From contig JALOTI010000185.1 of assembly GCA_025457985.1 (NCBI GenBank), positions 1 to 5,149 of the forward strand: a DNA stretch of 5,149 bases. Direction: 5' to 3'. Shown here in pieces: positions 1-5,149 of the stretch; the first letter of the stretch is position 1; every line of letters starts with the position of its first letter. The position numbers were made by a program, and so were the translations under genes. Under the pieces are notes generated by a model. It saw nothing but the letters and a program-made list of their open reading frames with translations. It did no database searches and had not been told where the DNA came from. Source of the DNA: Leptospira sp. (GTDB lineage Bacteria; Spirochaetota; Leptospiria; Leptospirales; Leptospiraceae).

Positions 1-59
1 GGTATCGGAAAATTCATATTTTGCTTTCCAGATTGAATGTTCTGCGATTTTAAATTGGT

Positions 60-512
60 ATGGCAAACGAAGTTGAAAGTTATATCCAATCTCTTCCGGA
101 AGATAGAAAAAAGATTTTCTCCAAACTTAGAGATACAATTAAAAAGAACCTTCCCAAAGGCTTTGAGGAAACTATACAATACAAGATGGTGGGATATGTT
201 GTTCCGAAAAAAATCTATCCGGCTGGTTATCATGTTACACCTGAGTTAGCCTTACCTTTTATTCATATTGCTTCACAGAAAAATGGCTTTGCCCTCTATC
301 ATATGGGTATTTATGCGGATACAATATTACTCAATTGGTTCAAAACAGAATATCCCAAACATTGTAAAACCAAATTGGATATGGGAAAAAGTTGTATCCG
401 TTTTAAAAAGTTAGATGATATTCCGTGGAAATTGATTGCCGAACTTTCTTCCAAAATGACTACGAAGGATTGGATCACATTGTATGAAAGGAACTTGAAA
501 AAAACGAAATGA
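60..512 (+). CDS. DUF1801 family protein (YdhG/frataxin-like fold)
   Basis: This 150-residue protein matches the DUF1801 pattern. It opens with a helix (VESYIQSLPEDRKKIF, about residues 5-20), then a Leu-Arg-rich helix leading to EETIQYKMVGYVVP (about 36-49). An IASQKNGFALYHMG block follows near residue 70, and GKSCIRFKKLDDIPW lies near 109-123. These correspond to the conserved Ykm, QKn-aLy-G and GKscirfk-ldDip signatures. Length is normal for a single-domain member. Known members adopt a frataxin-like fold, and Bacillus YdhG has been linked to iron delivery, but most members have no proven job, so a function here is not claimed. No signal peptide or membrane segment is visible, so it should be cytoplasmic. 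An in-frame TAA at 51-53 makes ATG 60 the only reasonable start, although no strong ribosome-binding site precedes it. Bases 1-59 hold nothing else I can support. The next gene is convergent, so this one is probably transcribed alone or with genes to the left. Confidence 0.88.
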   Translation: MANEVESYIQSLPEDRKKIFSKLRDTIKKNLPKGFEETIQYKMVGYVVPKKIYPAGYHVTPELALPFIHIASQKNGFALYHMGIYADTILLNWFKTEYPKHCKTKLDMGKSCIRFKKLDDIPWKLIAELSSKMTTKDWITLYERNLKKTK

Positions 513-520
513 AAGTAGCA

Positions 521-551
521 AAAAAAATCTAGTTATGTAAATCTAACTTAG
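521..551 (-). terminator. possible intrinsic terminator for the TetR gene
   Basis: On the minus strand an imperfect stem (CTAAGTTA pairing with TAACTAG, one bulged base, loop of about 8) is followed by A and then eight T (528 down to 521). It lies about 33 bases past the TetR stop, in the right place and direction. The stem is short and A+T-rich, so it would be weak. It could also be chance in an A+T-rich spacer. Confidence 0.35.
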
Positions 552-583
552 AGAACATTGCTATTCTTTTTTAAAAAGTTATA

Positions 584-1171
584 TTAAGTTTTTGGGCTTA
601 AAAGACTACTCAATCCCTCAGTAGAAAGTTTCTTAAAAAATTCAGATACTGATTCTGAATCAAATGGAGTTTCTGAAAGAATTAGGTTTCGAAGTAGGTT
701 CCAAAACGCGCCAGCGAGATATTGATTTATAAATAGATATGGTGGGAAATCCTTTTTATAAAGATTTCTTAAGAGTTCATGTGTACGATAGGATTCGTCT
801 GTGATAAAATCTAAAATACGATAAGTAACAGAAGCCGGAATAGAATCTTGAAATAACATTTTGTAGAACTTTGCATTGGCTTTTGCATTCTCTAAAGCAT
901 AAAAAGTCAGAGATCGGCCGTTTGCAAGAAGTGTTGTGGGATCAACCTTTGGAGTTTCAGATTCCATTTTTCGATAAAAGAAAATATAAGTGCGATATAA
1001 AATATCTTCTTTATCCACAAAATAATGATAAAAATTAACGCGCGTCATGCCTGCTTTATTTGCGATCTGCTCGATGCTTATTTTTTCGTATGCTGTGTTT
1101 AGAAAAATTTCGTGAAACGTCAGTATAAGTTTTTCATAGGTTTCAGAAATCCGATCTTTTTTGTTATACAT
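584..1171 (-). CDS. TetR/AcrR family transcriptional regulator
   Basis: This 195-residue protein has the normal TetR length and layout. The N-terminal DNA-binding domain spans about residues 8-55: a first helix (SETYEKLILTFHEIFL), then the helix-turn-helix ISIEQIANKAGMTRVNFYHYF (30-51) followed by DKEDIL, which is the family's most conserved stretch. The C-terminal two thirds are mostly helical with many aromatic residues (FYKMLF, YLFINQYLAGAFWNLLRNLI) and would form the ligand pocket and dimer face. The ligand cannot be read from sequence. The gene diverges from the lipoprotein hydrolase with only 73 bases between start codons, which usually means that the regulator controls itself and the neighbour from the shared gap. 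An inverted repeat lies there. ATG 1171 is the first standard start after an in-frame TAA upstream, but the AGGAG box sits 14 bases away, longer than usual (see that entry). A weak terminator-like hairpin follows the stop. Confidence 0.93.
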   Translation of the reverse strand: MYNKKDRISETYEKLILTFHEIFLNTAYEKISIEQIANKAGMTRVNFYHYFVDKEDILYRTYIFFYRKMESETPKVDPTTLLANGRSLTFYALENAKANAKFYKMLFQDSIPASVTYRILDFITDESYRTHELLRNLYKKDFPPYLFINQYLAGAFWNLLRNLILSETPFDSESVSEFFKKLSTEGLSSLLSPKT

Positions 1172-1185
1172 CTGTAAAATAAAAT

Positions 1186-1190
1186 CTCCT
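1186..1190 (-). promoter_or_regulatory. Shine-Dalgarno AGGAG of the TetR gene, unusually far from ATG
   Basis: AGGAG on the minus strand is the only good ribosome-binding site near the TetR start, but 14 bases separate it from the ATG at 1171. An in-frame ATT at 1180-1178 lies 5 bases after it, so a non-standard ATT start adding three residues is possible. No ATG, GTG or TTG lies between the upstream in-frame TAA and ATG 1171. Confidence 0.55.
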
Positions 1191-1209
1191 GGTTAAATCA
1201 CATAATGTT

Positions 1210-1235
1210 TTGACGCGATTGAAAAAAGATTCAAT
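1210..1235 (+). promoter_or_regulatory. candidate operator in the TetR/hydrolase gap
   Basis: A perfect 6-base inverted repeat, ATTGAA (1218-1223) and TTCAAT (1230-1235) with a 6-base spacer, lies in the gap between the two divergent genes. It ends 9 bases before the hydrolase ATG. TetR dimers bind palindromes of about this size in such gaps, so this is the best operator candidate. TTGACG at 1210-1215 resembles a -35 box on the plus strand, but no good -10 follows at 16-18 bases, so no promoter is called. A short palindrome in A+T-rich DNA can arise by chance. Confidence 0.32.
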
Positions 1236-1244
1236 TTCATTTTT

Positions 1245-2261
1245 ATGAAACAAAGTATCCGTATATTTTTTTTTGCTCTTTGCTCAATTATGCTGTCTTG
1301 TGCATCAGGCTCGAATAGACCCAATAGCTATACACAGGTTGCCTACTGGCATAGATACCAACATTTTCTTCCCGATGAATTGCGGTTCAGAAAACAGAAT
1401 TTACCTACCGAAGAGTATTTAACCTTAAATGGTTATGAGATTCATATGGATCGGTATGTAAAAAAAGATGCCAAATGTAAAATCATCCTATTACACGGAG
1501 GAGGTGGGAATGGACGCATTCTTGGGACTTTAGCCGTTGGTTTGGAGAATCTAGGTTGTGAGTGGATCGCTCCCGATTTACCAGGTTTTGGTCTAACGAA
1601 AGTACCTGAAAATAAAAGTTATGTTCCGTATGAGGATTGGGTTTTAGTTTTACATGAATTGATTCAAAGAGAAAAAAATCCCAATCAGAAAATCATCTTA
1701 TTCGGGCTAAGTATTGGGGGAATGCTTGCATATCACACAGCGGCTTATAATGGTGAAGTTGACGGTCTTATCGCTACTACGTTAGTTGATCCAAGGGATG
1801 TGGAAGTCCGAGATGCGATTGCCTCCAATCGATTTTTTAGTCGGGTTGGACTGCCAATCAATTCCTTTTTCTCATTTGCAACAAATGGGATGCACTTTCC
1901 CATCAAATGGTTTAGCAAAATGGAATATATAACAAACGATCCCAGTTTTTCTGAAGTGTTTGCGAGTGATCCTTATGCTGGGGGTTCAAAAGTAAGTCTT
2001 GGATTTTTGAATACCTTCCTGAATTACAAACCTAAAATCGAACCAGAGGCATTCCAAGTATGTCCTGTGTTACTTGCTCATCCGAGTATTGATCCATGGA
2101 CACCAACTCATTTGAGTAAACAATTCTTTGATAAAATTCCAACAAAAAAAGAATTTGTGGAGTTAACAGGCGCAGGTCATTTCCCGTATGAAGAGCCAGG
2201 AGTTTCCATCTTGAAGGATTCGGTAGCAAACTTTATCGCTTCCTTGATACGTATAAGATGA
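1245..2261 (+). CDS. lipoprotein alpha/beta hydrolase
   Basis: This 338-residue protein begins with a lipoprotein signal: MKQ-IR, a hydrophobic run (IFFFALCSIML) and a Cys at residue 19 in MLSC. It should be exported and lipid-anchored, although the lipobox is loose. The rest is an alpha/beta hydrolase fold. The oxyanion motif HGGGGNG is at 84-90, the DLPGFGLT loop at 111-118, the nucleophile elbow GLSIGG has Ser156, the likely acid is Asp283 in HPSIDPWTP, and the catalytic His is His312 in GAGHFPYEEPG. All triad residues are present, so it should be an active esterase, lipase or similar enzyme. The substrate cannot be told. Residues about 185-260 form a cap region between the core strands. 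An in-frame TAA at 1203 leaves no other standard start, and no strong ribosome-binding site is seen. The gene is divergent from a TetR regulator that probably controls it. Its last 99 bases overlap an open frame on the other strand. Confidence 0.9.
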   Translation: MKQSIRIFFFALCSIMLSCASGSNRPNSYTQVAYWHRYQHFLPDELRFRKQNLPTEEYLTLNGYEIHMDRYVKKDAKCKIILLHGGGGNGRILGTLAVGLENLGCEWIAPDLPGFGLTKVPENKSYVPYEDWVLVLHELIQREKNPNQKIILFGLSIGGMLAYHTAAYNGEVDGLIATTLVDPRDVEVRDAIASNRFFSRVGLPINSFFSFATNGMHFPIKWFSKMEYITNDPSFSEVFASDPYAGGSKVSLGFLNTFLNYKPKIEPEAFQVCPVLLAHPSIDPWTPTHLSKQFFDKIPTKKEFVELTGAGHFPYEEPGVSILKDSVANFIASLIRIR

Positions 2262-2525
2262 TCGATGAATTTGCTTTTTGGAATCCAATTTTGCGTAAAA
2301 CATCGATTTAAGTAAAGATTCGGAATCATCGACAAAGAACACTTCTTGGTAGAGAGATGTGAGAGGAATTCCCAAAAGACCTGTTCCACATCCAAAAACC
2401 AAAAGAGTTAGGCTCTCGGTTTCTGATAAATTTGGAAGGAGCTTTCCCAAAATGCGGTTTGCCAATTGGATTCGATCTTCGGTGTCGTACTGGCTTGCGA
2501 TTTGATCAAAGATTTTTGGTTCCAC
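2163..2525 (-). pseudogene. truncated class I SAM-dependent methyltransferase (N-terminal fragment)
   Basis: The frame starts at GTG 2525 and gives 120 residues, about half or less of a usual methyltransferase of this kind. The N-terminal part is convincing: IFDQIASQYDTEDRIQLAN (5-23), then the SAM-binding glycine loop in LLVFGCGTGLLGIP (41-54), and motif II FFVDDSESLLK (63-73). Family members normally have an Asp or Glu at residue 43 (LLDxGCGTG), and here it is Val. From about residue 88 the frame only reads the 3' end of the hydrolase gene backwards, and none of the later methyltransferase motifs appears. The fold cannot be complete, so this is best seen as a decayed or truncated gene whose 3' half was lost at a junction near 2262. 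No good ribosome-binding site fits the GTG, whereas a well-spaced site serves an out-of-frame ATG at 2550, which could reflect an early frameshift. A new short protein made from the fragment is possible but unlikely. Confidence 0.72.
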
Positions 2526-2547
2526 GAGGAAAGTATGGATCGGGAAT

Positions 2548-2563
2548 CATCTGCTGTCTTCCT
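2548..2563 (-). promoter_or_regulatory. ribosome-binding site and ATG out of frame with the methyltransferase fragment
   Basis: On the minus strand AGGAAG (2563-2558) is followed 7 bases later by ATG (2550-2548), a well-formed start. The frame ends after 14 codons (MIPDPYFPRGTKNL), overlapping the GTG-started methyltransferase frame by about 20 bases. It may be the original start of that gene before a frameshift, or a short leader frame coupled to the GTG. Confidence 0.35.
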
Positions 2564-2614
2564 GAAAAATTCATTTACGAATGAGGGAAACTTAGCAAAT
2601 TAGAAGTATAGATT

Positions 2615-2619
2615 AGAGG
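2615..2619 (+). promoter_or_regulatory. Shine-Dalgarno AGAGG of the fumarase gene
   Basis: AGAGG lies 5 bases before ATG 2625 and supports that start. The gap from 2526 to 2624 should also hold the fumarase promoter, but I see no convincing -35/-10 pair. Confidence 0.6.
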
Positions 2620-2624
2620 TTTCC

Positions 2625-4238
2625 ATGCCAGAATTTTTTTACGCAGATCCATTTCCGCTCACACAGGACACAACCGAATACAAACTATTGACAAAAGATT
2701 ATGTCAGCACGGTTCCTTTTGGCGACAAAGAAATTCTAAAGGTGGAACCAGAAGGTCTTACCTTCCTTGCGGAAAAAGCCATGGAGGATGTTTCGTTTTA
2801 CTTGCGAACAGCTCATTTAGAAAAAGTTCGAAAAATTTTGGATGATCCAGAGGCGACACCAAATGATCGTTTTGTGGCAATGGCTCTTTTGAAAAATGCC
2901 GTGATAGCAGCTGATAAGCAGCTTCCTTCCTGCCAAGATACAGGTACAGGAATCGTTATGGCAAAAAAAGGTGAGTATGTGATTACCGGCGGGGTTGATG
3001 CGGAGGCACTATCCCGAGGAATCTATAATACTTATGTAAACCGCAACCTAAGGTACTCGCAGGTAGTTCCTCTCACGATGTATGAGGAAGTCAACTCAGG
3101 CTCCAATCTTCCTGCTCAAATTGATATCTATTCAACTCCTGGTGACAAATATAGCTTTCTCTTTTTGGCAAAAGGTGGCGGATCAGCTAACAAAACCTAT
3201 CTTTTTCAGGAGACAAAGGCACTTCTCAATCCAGCCTCTCTTGAAAAATTTATCGCGGATAAAGTATCCAATTTAGGAACGGCGGCTTGCCCCCCTTATC
3301 ATATAGCCGTGGTGATTGGGGGAACTTCTGCCGAAGCCAATTTAAAGACCGTCAAATTAGCGTCAGCTGGATATTTAGACCATCTGCCTACAAAAGGAGA
3401 CAAATTTGGATCTGCATTTCGAGATGTCGAGCTAGAAGAAAAAATGTTGTTAGCTGCGCAGAAATCTGGGATTGGTGCACAATTTGGTGGTAAGTACTTA
3501 GCGCATGATTTTAAAGTGATTCGTCTTCCTCGTCATGGTGCCTCTTGTCCAGTAGGTTTAGGTGTTAGTTGTAGTGCTGACCGAAATATCAAAGCCAAAA
3601 TTACAAAAGATGGAATCTTCTTAGAAAAATTGGAATACGATCCTGCTAAATTTTTACCGACTATCGACGAAGTAGATTCCAATACAGAATCAGTACATAT
3701 TGATCTCAACCAACCGATGCCCGAGATATTGAAGGTACTTACCAAGTATCCAGTTAAAACGCGCGTTATGTTGTCTGGTCGTTTGGTGGTGGCCCGTGAT
3801 ATCGCACATGCGAAGCTAAAAGAAAAATTAGACAAGGGTGAACCTCTCCCAGAATATTTTAAAAATCATCCAGTCTACTATGCGGGCCCTGCAAAAACGC
3901 CAGAAGGGATGCCTTCTGGATCATTTGGTCCTACAACGGCTGGACGTATGGATAGTTACGTTCCAGTTTTCCAAGAAAAGGGATTTTCGATGATAACTCT
4001 TGCAAAGGGAAATCGTTCCAAGGTCGTAACTGACAGCTGTAAGAAGAACGGAGGATTCTACTTGGGATCGATCGGTGGGCCTGCGGCTTTACTTGCTAAA
4101 GAAAATATCAAAAAGGTCGAAGTGTTGGATTTTCCAGAACTTGGCATGGAAGCGGTTTGGTCGATTGATGTCGAAAACTTTCCTGCGTTTATAGTGGTAG
4201 ATGATAAAGGAAATGATTTTTTTCAGATGTTGAATTGA
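2625..4238 (+). CDS. fumA: class I fumarate hydratase, iron-sulfur type
   Basis: This 537-residue enzyme interconverts fumarate and (S)-malate in the TCA cycle in the cytoplasm. It is a one-chain class I fumarase (E. coli FumA is 548 residues) with an N-terminal alpha domain (to about 330) and a C-terminal beta domain (about 350-537). The three likely ligands of the catalytic [4Fe-4S] cluster are Cys103 (PSCQDTGTG), Cys222 (TAACPPYH) and Cys316 (VSCSADRN). Their spacing of 119 and 94 residues equals that of the FumA ligands 105, 224 and 318 as I recall them. Substrate-site residues also line up with the Leishmania major enzyme at a constant offset of 30: Asp105, Arg143, His304, Arg391, Thr437 (GPTTAGRMD), Arg441 and Lys461. 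Nothing essential is missing. Being oxygen-sensitive, class I enzymes are often paired with a class II fumarase elsewhere; none is in this window. ATG 2625 has a good ribosome-binding site. The next gene begins 47 bases downstream with no clear terminator between, so read-through is possible. Confidence 0.97.
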   Translation: MPEFFYADPFPLTQDTTEYKLLTKDYVSTVPFGDKEILKVEPEGLTFLAEKAMEDVSFYLRTAHLEKVRKILDDPEATPNDRFVAMALLKNAVIAADKQLPSCQDTGTGIVMAKKGEYVITGGVDAEALSRGIYNTYVNRNLRYSQVVPLTMYEEVNSGSNLPAQIDIYSTPGDKYSFLFLAKGGGSANKTYLFQETKALLNPASLEKFIADKVSNLGTAACPPYHIAVVIGGTSAEANLKTVKLASAGYLDHLPTKGDKFGSAFRDVELEEKMLLAAQKSGIGAQFGGKYLAHDFKVIRLPRHGASCPVGLGVSCSADRNIKAKITKDGIFLEKLEYDPAKFLPTIDEVDSNTESVHIDLNQPMPEILKVLTKYPVKTRVMLSGRLVVARDIAHAKLKEKLDKGEPLPEYFKNHPVYYAGPAKTPEGMPSGSFGPTTAGRMDSYVPVFQEKGFSMITLAKGNRSKVVTDSCKKNGGFYLGSIGGPAALLAKENIKKVEVLDFPELGMEAVWSIDVENFPAFIVVDDKGNDFFQMLN

Positions 4239-4285
4239 TAAAAAATTCTATGCATTTACAAGTCTTAAGCAGTGAACGATCCTAA

Positions 4286-5149
4286 ATGTATCAACTAAGA
4301 TATGTTAAGTTTTTTAAAAACCTAGCATTGATTGGTTGTGCATTTTTTTTGTTGAATGGAGCAGATCTACCAAAAAAAGAAAAATCAAAACTATGTTCTA
4401 AAAAAGATGGGTGTTTAACTACTTTTGTATCCCCTGGGGCAATAATAGTGGCACAAGAATTAGATCTATCCTTGGTTCGGGAATCTCCTCCAGCCGCACT
4501 AGACAAAATCGATTTAATTCTTGATAAAAATAAAAATTTCGTAGAAGTCAAAGTTGCTGAAAATGTTTATTATTATAAAGCAGTATGGCAAAATAGGATA
4601 ATCATTTTAAGTCGATTTGACTTAGACATTAGTAAATCTTTACGAACCTTCGGATCGGAGTCTATTCAAGTATTCAAAGAACCAAAATTGAGTTCTGTAG
4701 TTTTAGGTAATTTAGAAAAAAACACCCCAGTAGATGTATTAGAAAATACACATCCACTCACAGAAAAAAAGGGATTTGTGAAAGTGAAAACGGATACAAT
4801 CACCGGTTGGATCAAACGGTCTTCTTTAAGTGACGATGAATACGATATTCAATTTCATTTGGTAGATTTTAAAACACTGGTAAGGCCTTATATATTCGTC
4901 GCAAAAGAAAATGACTTTAATATTTCTTTGAATATTGGCGGGAATCCGTTTATTGTTGGCGGATGCAAAATAGGAGAAGATATATGTAGTTCTACTACAC
5001 GCATGGGAACTTCTAGTTTTGGGATGCCGCAAGAAGCAGTTTATTTTGATCTGAAGACCGATAATGGAAAAGCTTATATTTGTGAAATTCGTAGGGAAGA
5101 TTTTCTTGGAGAATTACAAAGAGTCATTCAAGGAGATATTACAGAGGAA
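4286..5149 (+). CDS. secreted protein with bacterial SH3 domain, partial (3' end outside window)
   Basis: The frame is open for 288 codons from ATG 4286 to the edge of the window, so the C-terminus is unknown. An in-frame TAA directly before the ATG (4283-4285) fixes the upstream limit, and the ribosome-binding site is weak. The N-terminus is a signal sequence: basic residues to Lys11, then the hydrophobic run LALIGCAFFLL (13-23). LIGC (Cys18) fits a lipobox but the hydrophobic part before it is short, so ordinary cleavage after NGA (26) is as likely. Residues 127-181 look like a bacterial SH3 (SH3_3-type) domain: IQVFKEPKLSSVVLGNLEKN, PVDVLE, then GFVKVKTDTITGWIK with the typical G-W-v/i-k end. 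Such domains bind cell-wall peptides or other ligands in the envelope. Residues 30-120 and 185-288 match nothing I recognise. There are Cys at 37, 43, 227, 234 and 266, which could form disulfides outside the cytoplasm. A functional link to the fumarase upstream is not evident. Confidence 0.78.
   Translation, partial: MYQLRYVKFFKNLALIGCAFFLLNGADLPKKEKSKLCSKKDGCLTTFVSPGAIIVAQELDLSLVRESPPAALDKIDLILDKNKNFVEVKVAENVYYYKAVWQNRIIILSRFDLDISKSLRTFGSESIQVFKEPKLSSVVLGNLEKNTPVDVLENTHPLTEKKGFVKVKTDTITGWIKRSSLSDDEYDIQFHLVDFKTLVRPYIFVAKENDFNISLNIGGNPFIVGGCKIGEDICSSTTRMGTSSFGMPQEAVYFDLKTDNGKAYICEIRREDFLGELQRVIQGDITEE

Noticed and set aside
37..249. 70-codon plus-strand frame overlapping the DUF1801 gene
   Set aside because: It is an out-of-frame shadow of a protein with clear family signatures.
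2177..2395. 72-codon minus-strand frame overlapping the methyltransferase fragment in another phase
   Set aside because: I checked it as a frameshifted continuation of the methyltransferase, but it shows none of the later motifs and looks like a shadow.
2574..2602. TTTACG and AAATTA with a 17-base spacer, considered as the fumarase promoter
   Set aside because: Both boxes match the consensus poorly, and similar pairs occur by chance in DNA this A+T-rich.
3533..3835. 100-codon open frame on the minus strand inside the fumarase gene
   Set aside because: It lies wholly antisense to a strongly conserved enzyme, has no recognisable motif and is explained by the codon pattern of the fumarase.
4232..4248. 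GAATT / AATTC inverted repeat just after the fumarase, considered as a terminator
   Set aside because: The stem has five A+T-rich pairs, overlaps the stop codon and has no T-run after it.
4291..4551. 86-codon minus-strand open frame antisense to the start of the SH3 protein
   Set aside because: The plus-strand frame has a signal sequence and runs 288 codons with a recognisable domain. The antisense frame shows no motif or ribosome-binding site.
1..5149. Search for CRISPR repeats, insertion-sequence ends, tRNA or rRNA and a multi-gene defence or biosynthetic system
   Set aside because: By eye there are no spaced direct repeats, no transposase motifs, no cloverleaf-like segments, and the genes do not form a coherent multi-gene system.

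Overview
The window is A+T-rich bacterial DNA carrying four complete genes, one clearly truncated gene and one gene cut off by the right edge. The general character of the proteins suggests a spirochaete of the Leptospira type: a one-chain class I (iron-sulfur) fumarase, a lipoprotein signal with a loose lipobox, A+T-rich spacers, and a short secreted SH3-like protein. No rRNA or other marker gene is present, so this placement is an inference.

Layout from left to right. A small DUF1801 (frataxin-like fold, YdhG type) protein runs rightward (60-512). A convergent gap of about 70 bases holds a weak hairpin with a T-run that could end the next gene. A TetR-family repressor runs leftward (584-1171). 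It is divergent from a lipoprotein alpha/beta hydrolase that runs rightward (1245-2261), and the 73-base gap between them holds an inverted repeat that is a candidate operator. Immediately after the hydrolase stop, on the opposite strand, lies the N-terminal part of a SAM-dependent methyltransferase (2525 down to about 2262). Its remaining codons only read the hydrolase gene backwards, so it looks like a decayed or truncated gene with a rearrangement junction at the hydrolase stop. A full-length class I fumarate hydratase follows rightward (2625-4238). The last gene is a secreted or lipid-anchored protein with a bacterial SH3 domain (4286 to the edge, 288 codons visible).

How the genes work together. 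The fumarase is a housekeeping TCA-cycle enzyme. The TetR/hydrolase pair has the usual arrangement of a local repressor and its target, and may be a small self-contained unit that landed on, or replaced, the downstream half of the methyltransferase. The DUF1801 and SH3 proteins have no evident functional link to their neighbours. I see no mobile element, CRISPR array, RNA gene or multi-gene defence system. The main point of interest is the hydrolase/methyltransferase junction, not a new system.
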